From: Odiellus spinosus
Taxonomy: Eukaryota; Arthropoda; Arachnida; Opiliones; Phalangiidae
DNA length: 64,000 nucleotides
NCBI GenBank assembly: GCA_963920705.1
Contig: OY987226.1
Span: 18,323,600 to 18,387,599 of the forward strand
Direction of reading: 5' to 3'
Positions 55,527-64,000 of this stretch are shown here, piece after piece. Numbering within the stretch: the stretch's first letter is position 1; each line of letters starts with the position of its first letter. The translations under genes were made by a program, and so were the position numbers. The notes beneath the pieces are model-generated. The model searched no databases and was not told the DNA's origin. It saw only the letters and a program-made list of their open reading frames with translations.

Positions 55527-56405
55527 GTGAGTTTAAAGTCTATTTCTAATTATCTTAACTAAAAGTTCAATAACCTATGAAATCGAAGATTAATTCTTGT
55601 AATTAGTCATTGTACGGTAAATTCGGGGTATGATTTTAAAAAGAATGGACTTTTCATTGCGAATGATTTGTCCGGTTAAGGCCGGGTGGGCTGGGGATGA
55701 AGGATAAGGTAGTAGTCTTGGCATTTGACTACTTAAAAATGCAGTGACTCCAAAGAAAAAAAAAACAATATCAGTCATTTTGACTAAAGAAATATTTCCA
55801 TAAATATGTAAGTAATAAGTAATGCAACCTAAACCTTTTTACAAATCACAATTACTACTAAAAATAGTTGAGGTATGGGGCGTACCCCAAGCAGACTGCT
55901 ATAAAAACATCCTTGAGTACAGCCCTGAAGTCCTGAAAACAAAATTTTGGGAAACTATTAGCGCAAAATACAACTTTGGGCACACCATGGACCAAGTATA
56001 CCGGAATTTTGATCTAAGGCCCTCTTGTTTTCCTGCACATTTTGTCGTGGGTCCCTCTACAATATAATTTGTCCATGGGCACACTTATGTACGGTCGTAT
56101 AGGCAGAAGAAACGTTCCTCTTTTTATGGGGTAACGTTCCTTCTGGATACGACTACGTAAAATACTTGGACACCTCAATTCGTAATACACTGAACCTCGA
56201 TCGTACAATTTACTCGTAAACTCGTGAAAAACCTTACATCCTTGTACGGAACTTAAATCTCAGTAGAAAAACAGGTTTTACAATAACAATTTAAGAACTT
56301 TTCTATGTCGGAACTAGCTAGGGCTCGGATTATAAATTATTTGCTAATTTTGCGATTATTTACGATTAAACTTGGTCCATCATAGCAGACGACTACCTTC
56401 GATCT
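55527..56405. other. Spacer or intron, with hairpin at 56089-56158
   Basis: If the preceding exon is real this is intron. An imperfect hairpin pairs TACGGTCGTATAGGCAGAAG with CTTCTGGATACGACTACGTA around a short loop. The frame at 55822-56067 is open for 81 codons and reasonably protein-like (LLKIVEVWGVPQADCYKNI), but the opposite strand is open too. No family recognised. Confidence 0.35.
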
Positions 56406-56712
56406 TTAAAGGGAGAATGTAACGTAACATTTAAACGTTTAACAGTTTAAACAGGCCAAATTAACATAAAAAAATTTCAAACAAATATTAAACTTGAAAT
56501 TCGAAACTTGCCATCAAAATAGGCTTAGCTGGGTTCATGGAGATGCTGAACTCCCCTTACAGGGACTAGCGACCAATAGATCGATGGCTCTTATATGGTT
56601 AATGCAGGATCTCAATATTTGTTGGTAATTGTTCTATTATTGGTTTAGGCGTATTTAAACGATAAGGAATCGATAAAAAATCACTTTTTGTTAGGTTCCA
56701 TTCTACCTTTAA
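56406..56712. mobile_element. Family A element, shortened right arm
   Basis: Begins TTAAAGGGAGAATGTAACGT and ends TTTTTGTTAGGTTCCATTCT-ACCTTTAA, with TTAA on both sides. The left arm has TAGGCTTAGCTGGGTTCATG and a centre of the 12.4 kb sub-type (ACCAATAGATCGATGGCTCT). The inner half of the right arm is deleted, so it can no longer form the full foldback. Confidence 0.88.
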
Positions 56713-57663
56713 ACGTTTTCTACTGTATTTTGCTAGAGATGCGTTAAAACGAGCGTTGATATTTTTCTTATATTTTCGATAACGTGTAGATATACAGAAA
56801 AAACTAAAATCAAGAAAGTCGCGTATATCCGTTTTCATTTCCAGATTTAAATTTCCTCTTCACCCTCCCTTTAAAACTACAATTTTGGCAGTGACCAGTA
56901 TTCTCACATTTAATTCGCATTTTCTATAATAATTTGGGTTTCTTCTTAGGTTGTAAGTGGGTATATAACGAGACTATGACACACACTTACCCCTTCGTAT
57001 AATACCCCTGCATTTCGTAACTGGTGCAAATTTTTAACGCTAATGACTTTGTCGGTGGTTTTTAAATTAGATTCGGGTCTTTTTCTCTTTTAATTAATTA
57101 CGATTATAATGATCATTTTGGCTTTTGAAATAAGAACGGGGTTTTAAATAAGAGGGACCCGGTTTTAAGTACAGCCACGTGGGTAAGACTCTTTTTTTTC
57201 AACAACTGGCTTCATTAACGCGCAGAGCTATAAATATTAAGATAATGAAATAATCAGCTGCTCGCGTACCGAGCCGACACCAAATAAATTAAAACTAAGC
57301 CACGGATTTGTTCATGCTCTTTAAATTAGGATTAATATCGCAATACTACCCTAGAGTTCTAATGCAATTAAATCTAATACCAGGAGAAATAAGTACCGTT
57401 ACTGTTGAATGTATTTATTAATTAGGACTCAGTAAAATTAATTTATACATTTATTTACTTGTGTATATGTATATATGTATTTATAGAAAATTATAGTAGC
57501 CGGACTAAACACATTTTAAACTATTTTTAGATTGTAAAATTAACCCCTGTGTGTGGAGTTGGCACTTCTGTCCCTTTACCCTCCCCCATATATTAAGTGC
57601 ATCCATGCTTAACTATTCTATTAACTTTGTTATTATACCTGCTCGAAAAACTTCATCCAAAAA

Positions 57664-57696
<33 letters not shown>

Positions 57697-59366
57697 CTCA
57701 ATGTTACGAGGCAAGGTGATCCTATAGGGGGTCCTCATCTTATTTTAGCATCTTACTTTTGCATGGCTGATTATTTTAGCCCCTGCCCCCAAATTTTTGC
57801 TTTTAAACACCCAGCTGCTTTTTACCTATGCCCATTTCCCAGTTCCTCCACACCCACATTTTTTTCCGGCTTAAAGCTGCTAAGCGCTAAATTTAAGCTA
57901 AATTGTTTTTATCCCCCTGACTAACTCGTAAGAAAAAAATCTGATGCTCAGCGTCTGGAAGAAGCAACACGCTATCACTGGCATTTTTTTTTTTTTTTGT
58001 TAACTATTTTTTCTCTATTAAGTTTTACATTATGTATAAATTCGCCGAAGCGTTTCCTATATTGTCAATTCCTTTTAGTACAGGAGTATAAAGACCTTAA
58101 TGATGTTCATTTTCTCTTAGTCTATTCGACAAATTAAAGATAATCTAGTTATATTATAGGAAGAAGGCGAAACTGGTAAGGATGTTGAACCCTGACGGCC
58201 TTCTTTTCTATTAGTTTAATTATACATTAAACAATGTATATTCTAAGCTAAGTAATCTTATTGTATTATATTATATATTTCTTGGTGCTCAGTTTGCAAT
58301 TGAGTTGACGCTAACGCGAACGAATACATCATGTTAAACCTAATAGGTAATAAAATAGTACCTCCTATAGTTCTCAGGGAAATAGTAGATTGTTTTAGAG
58401 ATGATGTTCAATAAAGAAGTAACATCTACCCTCATCCCCTGCCTTTCTTAGTACTAATAGTTTTTGTAATTGTGGATGGTAGGGACGAATGTGCTCGAAT
58501 CTTTGTTAAAAAGAGTCAAATTTTTTCCCCGCATTTTAATTTTCAACGCTACATTATAAATTTTAGAAAAAAAATGTGGGGGCGGTGATTCGAGAGTAGG
58601 AAATTGTAAATTTGAGGTGTATAGCTAGGCGGTGGGGCGACAATTTCTTTCTTGGCACAATTTACACGCTCAAAAGACTTTAGATTATATCGGCTACCCC
58701 TTTTCTGAAACACATTATGTTGAAAACTTAAGGTTCGAAAAAAAAAAATTGATTAGAAATTTTTCCTTTTTTCTTTGAAATTAATAGGAAAGGTAGGTGC
58801 TAATGACGGGATAAAGATAGATTGCACCTTTGTTCAAGATGAATTGGTACAAGGGGAAGGGTTAATGCGGATGGATACACAATATTAAACATAAATAGTG
58901 CACCAACTCCTCTGTCGTTATGAATTTAAACATTCATTTAAATAGGCTTAGGATATTTTTATTTAAAAGTGAAGAGGTTTTTGGTTTAAAAATGATGGGT
59001 TTTAAAAAAATAATAACAGTTACGGTAATAGTTATGTCTTAATCATATCGTTACTATATTAGAATCAATGAAATTAATGTTACAAAAATACCCTTTGATA
59101 ACGACAACAGAATTCGGCTTCTGGATTGGCGCATATAGGGAGACAGCAAAGAGCCAAGGGGGAAAGAAAGCCTGACGTCATGGAACCCCCTTATTTGTAA
59201 TGGATAATACTGTAACTCTCTCACTAAGGGGGATGACATCGAGGTGACAGATAGAAACCTCTGACGTATCAATGTCTCCCTTGCTGACTCCCTATATATT
59301 TGGAATAATTTTTAATGCTCTTTCCGAAAATGCTATACTCAAATTTCATTTGGATCGCGTGAGAAA
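56713..59366. other. Spacer, no supported gene
   Basis: 2.6 kb with no recognisable gene. Poly(T) of 30 at about 57667-57696; shorter T run near 57985-57998. A frame at 59054-59272 (minus) is not recognisable. Confidence 0.4.
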
Positions 59367-59870
59367 TAGAGCTCGGAATCTAAGACTAACGGGAATGTCA
59401 ATCAGATTTTATCCGTTCGCGAAAAACATATGCATTTCTTATTCGATTGAATGTAAGGCACTTTTTTTATTCGTACTTATTGTTATAGGAAATTGATATA
59501 CGTTATACGAGTTATTCATTCGCCAATAAGAAAATTTGAAACTTAAGTTTCTTCTCGAATTTTAACCCAAATTGAGATCTGGAAGCTAGAATGTAGTAAT
59601 TTAATCGGTTCCTTTCAATTTAGATTAAAACATGATTATTATATTTCATTCTACACGCATTTCGTGAAACGTCATATTTTTATCTCCGCATTATCCGTTT
59701 GAATAAACGCGTAATTTGTTTATTAATCAAGTTTAAAATTTTATCCCCGGATAATTCGTATTCATACTTTGTGGTTTTATATTAACAAATGTATTTGAGA
59801 TTAAAATATCTGAGAAAAGCCAAGATATCAGTGGATATCGTAAGTTATTCGTTATCCGATTCCGAGCTCT
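59367..59870 (-). mobile_element. Family B element, full length, reverse orientation
   Basis: The ends are TAGAGCTCGGAATCTAAGAC and CCGATTCCGAGCTCT. Inner blocks in the order of 29343-29858: TCAATCAGATTTTATCCGTT, TGCATTTCTTATTCG, AACCCAAATTGAGATCTGGA, CATTCTACACGC, GTTTATTAATCAAGTTTAAA. The right border has TC in place of TA. No reading frame of note. Confidence 0.9.
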
Positions 59871-59932
59871 CCTTAATGCCATCAATAGAAAATATTACAT
59901 TCCCATGACCATTAATAATTAATAGATGGTCA

Positions 59933-60122
59933 TGTAATCTTACGAAAAATTATGTCTCGACAATGAATTTCTTTACATTTGAAGTTTTAACTTACTTAAT
60001 TAGGTCGCTTTTATATAAATGGTTTAATGTAAAAGCCACCTAATAAAATTGTTACGTTAAAACTTCATATGTAAGCAAATACACGAATTCATTGTCGAGA
60101 CATAATTTTTCGTAAGATTACA
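59933..60122. mobile_element. Short inverted-repeat element, 190 bp
   Basis: TGTAATCTTACGAAAAATTA then TGTCTCGACAATGAATT at the left is repeated almost perfectly in inverse at the right (AATTCATTGTCGAGACATAA then TTTTTCGTAAGATTACA). The arms continue, less perfectly, through GAAGTTTTAAC and GTTAAAACTTC. Just before it, at about 59904-59935, CATGACCAT and ATGGTCATG form a second small hairpin. One copy only in the window. Confidence 0.88.
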
Positions 60123-62310
60123 TTGCTTAATCTACTATTTACACACCTATTTAATTTTATTCAAAATCTATTGAATAAAATTTTAAAAAGTTACAAAGTT
60201 TCAAACCCATTAAAAAAATAAAAATTACCTAAAAATTACTCAATCACAATTAGTGAACTATTCGCAAAATGCACTCAAACACTTTAACTAAAATTTCACT
60301 TAAAAGAAACCAAAAAAACCAACGCTAAAATCCTTTCAATTAAATTTGAATATTTACCCTAAATTTACGTTAAAAATGGACTTGTTAATCATTTAGTCTA
60401 GTAACATAATTATGTAATCTTTATGGAGGATGATAAAAATGGGTAATCTACAAACGTGTATCTTTTACTCCTCGCCTTTTGTTTCCATTGGGTCAAAATG
60501 AGTGGACATTTGAAGCGATGGAGTTTTTAGCTAATGACTTTGAAATCAAAAGCCTCGAATTTAAAGTGTAAATTTATCCGTAGACAAGACTGAAAAGAGT
60601 CCAAGATAAATTTCCTAACCGTTAGGTTAACCCTATTCTCCTATACCTCCCCTAACTTAGCTTTATTACGTGTAATTTCTTAAACTTTAATATATTTGAA
60701 AAATCTATGAACAAAAAAAAGTATGACGAAGTGGAGGGAGGAGGTGTGAGAAAAAGAAAAAAGGTTTGAGATAAACCGTAGCAAAAATGACAGAATTAAC
60801 ATACTGCTCGACTTCTAAATAAAATACATTTTTATCGCTAGCCGAGTACGTTACCAACCTTTATTTTTTAGCCTATACGAGATGCTTCTATCGGTTCGTT
60901 TATATACTCCATGCCATGGTTATAGAACCAACGAAGCCGCGATGTATGGAGTAATAATACTAAGAATAAACCTGGAGTTGATCGTACGATACCCTGTAAC
61001 TTTCTAGTCATTGCTTAAAATACGTTTAACCATATTGTAGCCCCAATAAGGCGAGTCTTTCCCGTTCGGGAACCTTTCTAAGTGTCACCGTGAAGCTTTC
61101 TCCTATTGTCCTACCCATGATTAACGAGCTTTTCAGATAGGGGGACGGCAGGGTGATAGGGCGAAACACGCTAAAACTAGAATTATTTTCACCCTGCACC
61201 CCATCCCTATCCTCGCGCGATTCTAAGCGACATCAAAAACCAGATTCTGAGAGTTAAGAGCATATAGTTAATTTTCCACCGAGAGTCGGTAACACCCGTC
61301 AAGCCTATCTCCTATTTAATTCTTAAGTAAACGAATTGTAGAATATAAGAGGGTAACCAGTCTTCGCTCGTGCTGTCAAAAGAGGGTAGAATAAACTAAA
61401 GTTTCACGATCAATCCAAGTTTTCAGTTCGCTTAATACTAAGCTGGCGTTTATTTTTGATTAGAAATAAAGGAGTGGAAACGTTCATTCGAACTCTAAAC
61501 TCAAACTGATTTTCAAATATAATTTTCAGCGCGAGACTTTAAGCGCGTGAAAATGATACAGTCCATTTCATTCTCAGTTTTCAACACGTAAAAGGATAGC
61601 TAGTCCGTTGTTTAATACGTTAAAACTCGTATAAATATAGTTTTCTTCGAATTGAAAACGCAAACTGAAACGGAATTTCCGCTTTAATTTCAATCTCAGT
61701 TCGTAATGCGTGCTGGAAATTTCTTTCCCTGATGGAGCATTTTCAAATACTTTGTGTCCTATAGGAAACGTATGTGGTAATGAGGAAGGGCTTATCCTTG
61801 ACCGTGGTGTAGATTCCGTTTGATATTTAATATCGTAACCGAAGCCTAGTCGACTAATGTTACTTCGATATTCATACGAACTTAACTCTATCCCCTCTTT
61901 CCCTTTTAGATTTTTAACTTTTGGCTATTTTAAAATGAGAGGCAAAAATATTAAAACGCGCGTTTCAGAAAAGTTTCGAGGTTTTCATATTTTGTCCGGG
62001 GATGGGGAAAGGGGGAGGAGTTTAAGGATGGGGTACGTGAAATTTGGGAGGAATGGTCCGGTGGGAACGTTTGACATAAACGACTTAAATTATAATAGAT
62101 GAGTCGTATAGTTTAACTTTAGCCGATTATTCCAAACAGCGTGTTTATTTTTATAAGGATTTTTTATTTTGATCGAAATAAACTATTCCACTTATTTCAA
62201 TACCTTACGCAACAACATATTTATTACCTATACTTGCGGAAATAACCGAAAAAGATAAAATTAGCATAAATAGTTGAATTTTTTTCTTTCAAAAATATCC
62301 AACTGAGGCT
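60123..62310. other. Spacer, no supported gene
   Basis: 2.2 kb without a recognisable gene or repeat family. 60910-61250 is richer in G+C. An 81-codon frame at 61857-62102 has no recognisable motif. Confidence 0.4.
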
Positions 62311-62900
62311 TTAAAGCGGAGATTTCCCTAATTTTGGTTTAATCCACCAATAGAAAAAATTACCAACAAATATTAAACTAGAAATCAATTTAAAACCTAC
62401 CCGGAAACTAGGCTTAGCTGGATTCATGGAGATCATGAATTTCTTGGCATTGGTGGGTTTATCGACCAATGATCAAAGGCCCGTTCTTAAGGCGAGATCT
62501 CTATAGCTGCGTTCACACTAGAGACTTTGAAACCGTTTTGAACCGCTTTGGAAAGGTCAAATTATAAAATTTTGGGATCACCCGTGTAGATCTTTCATCA
62601 AAAAATCCAATTAAGATCTCGAAGAGTCGATTTGAACATTAGAAACGGTTTGAAAACAGTTTGAAAGAGTCAAGTGTGAACGTAACTCATGAGACATCCA
62701 ATAACATTCGATTCAAACATAACTCTTATCTAACATTCGATTGATCGCAGACCCGTCAATGCGAAGAAACTCAGGATCACCATGAATCCAGCTAAGCCTA
62801 TTTTCTTGGTAAAAGTTTTAAATTTATTTCTAGCTTGTAAAATACTTTTACTGGTGTATTAGGCCAATTTAAACTATAAAGAATCGATAAAAAAATCGAT
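62311..62900. mobile_element. Family A element containing a family C insertion
   Basis: The left end is diverged (TTAAAGCGGAGATTTCCCTA). Both arms keep TAGGCTTAGCTGGATTCATG and CATGAATCCAGCTAAGCCTA. The right end fades at GAATCGATAAAAAAATCGAT without the outer repeat. Without the insertion its length fits the family. The donor-like motif is changed to TTGGTAAAAGTTTT. Confidence 0.85.
62503..62688. mobile_element. Family C variant nested in family A
   Basis: TAGCTGCGTTCACACTAGAG at the left and AAGTGTGAACGTAACTC at the right are inverted. The interior has ACTTTGAAACCGTTTTGAAC and AGAAACGGTTTGAAAACAGT, also inverted. It splits a family A segment that is continuous in other copies (GAGATCTCCATGAGAC), so the insertion is younger than its host. 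The 7.6 kb fragment is the same sub-type. Confidence 0.82.
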
Positions 62901-63602
62901 ACTAAATCCAGTTGATTTCTATTTGATTTAGAATAATCAATATATATATAAGTTGTCGGTACTAAAATCGTACTCATACGAGTATGTCAAACTGTGCCGA
63001 TCTGCGCCTATAGTAAATGCCCTAAATTTTTTCGAAAGTCGAATCAACCTCGTAAAGTGAAAAGTCTAGATTTTTGTTGGACAAACCTATTAAAAATTTC
63101 GGTAACTCGTGAAGGTAGATTGTACTTCCAGAATATTTTAGCCACCCGCCGAGATTAATAACTTTTTAACCCGCGAGGCTGCGAGGGACCCTGGGCCGAA
63201 ACAAAAGCTATATATGGTTAAAGGACCCGACCTTACTCCCGTTATTTTATACCATCACTCTCAACCACCCCACCACCACGCTTGTTCGCGTTAAAGCTGG
63301 GCTTTATTTCGTTTGGCATTTTGAACCCCCTTTGCCAACCTTTTTGAAACACACTTCCAACGTAATTAGTACAGCCAAGTGAGACAAAAATCCATTAAAG
63401 AACCTCTAGAGTTCCATCTCTCTTCCCCTTCCTGGGACATGAACGTATATAAGCTGAATCCTAAATTCCTTTTATAAACCGAAGAGAGCTATAGAAAAGT
63501 CTCAGATTAATATGTTCTTTGCAATATAGTATTTACCTAGTTATTTAGGCGGATTAATACAACGTGTTAAGCCAAGTATTGAAATAACAGTGTACACTAT
63601 AT
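62901..63602. other. Spacer, no supported gene
   Basis: No recognisable gene or repeat. Confidence 0.4.
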
Positions 63603-64000
63603 TTAAATGGAGAATGAAAGGCCAAAACAACCAATTTTCAATCGATTAAGAATGCTAAAATAATGAAAAAACAATAATATAACTCACCAAAAATATTTTG
63701 TTATTTTATAATCAATTTCCAAAGTTCCAAAACTGCACATGCTAAGCCTTAGCTGCCTAGCTCGGCGAACTAGGCGAGCACGAGCTGTATTTTTTTTAAC
63801 TATCTAGTCTCTAATCACTCGAGTACGCGTATTTATAAAATACGCGTACTCGCTCGTGATTGGCGACAAGAACAGCCGCGAATATTAAAAAAAATACAGG
63901 TCGTGCTAGCCTAGGCTTGGCATCGGAACTTTGGAAATTTATTATAAAATAACGAAATATTTTTGGTGAGTTATATTATTGTTTTTCTCATTATTTTAGC
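63603..64000. mobile_element. Foldback element cut by the window edge
   Basis: From 63654 (GCTAAAATAATGAAAAAACA) to the end of the window (...CTCATTATTTTAGC) the two halves are inverted copies, centred on GAGTACGCGTATTTATAAAA then TACGCGTACTC at about 63836. The arms include ATATAACTCACCAAAAATAT and CAATTTCCAAAGTTCC. The left end probably lies at TTAAATGGAGAATGAAAGGC (63603), resembling a family A terminus with a different interior; the right end would fall about 50 bp beyond the window. Confidence 0.8.

Overview
The window looks like intergenic, repeat-rich nuclear DNA of a metazoan, most likely an arthropod. It is roughly two-thirds A+T by eye. It has no operons, ribosome binding sites or long reading frames, but it has splice-like signals, poly(A)/poly(T) tracts, (TA)n, many short terminal-inverted-repeat elements and long minisatellites. 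A block of degenerate CCTAA-like motifs (about 50371-50510) would suit an arthropod telomere-type repeat. The species cannot be named from the sequence. No complete gene was recognised.

The layout is an alternation of three things. (1) Tandem arrays, together about 9 kb, with units of 26 bp (5695-6765, 16334-17640, 17746-18095), 31 bp (13988-14933, 24085-24365, 31485-31975, 41851-42455), 28 bp (18985-20895, 41285-41850), 20 bp (48380-48618) and 19 then 23 bp (48640-49495). Three neighbouring pairs share a core but differ in unit sequence or length. (2) Non-autonomous DNA elements, named here for convenience. Family A is a ~430 bp TTAA-flanked foldback seen at nine places. Family B is a ~390-560 bp element with GAGCTCGGAATC ends, five copies plus a fragment. 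Family C has GCTGCGTTCACAC-type ends, including a ~506 bp perfect-style palindrome. Family D is ~175 bp with ends reading TCGGGGTTTGGACAAGA. Family E is a ~400 bp foldback whose ends begin TTTAAAGGGAAACTTGGA. Family G is a short hairpin with GCGGATGCACACAGAC ends. Several single foldbacks also occur. Some elements are nested (A in B at 34.4 kb, C in A at 62.5 kb, G in a foldback at 33.3 kb). (3) AT-rich spacer without recognisable content.

Coding signal is sparse and partly decayed: a frameshifted reading frame on the minus strand at 21.7-22.3 kb; a dispersed peptide family (F, motif TFWIKYF) at 12.2, 27.1 and 53.4 kb; an isolated 71-codon frame at 28.0 kb; an ATG-less open frame at 37.2 kb; and a promoter/5'-exon-like block at 55.1-55.5 kb whose first frame resembles a Wnt-type first coding exon. 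A perfect five-unit heat-shock-element array sits at 25302-25324, beside a family E copy. Nothing shows these parts working together as one system. The most novel material is the group of unlike TTAA-flanked foldbacks with near-identical outer ends, and the minisatellites that change unit from one end to the other.
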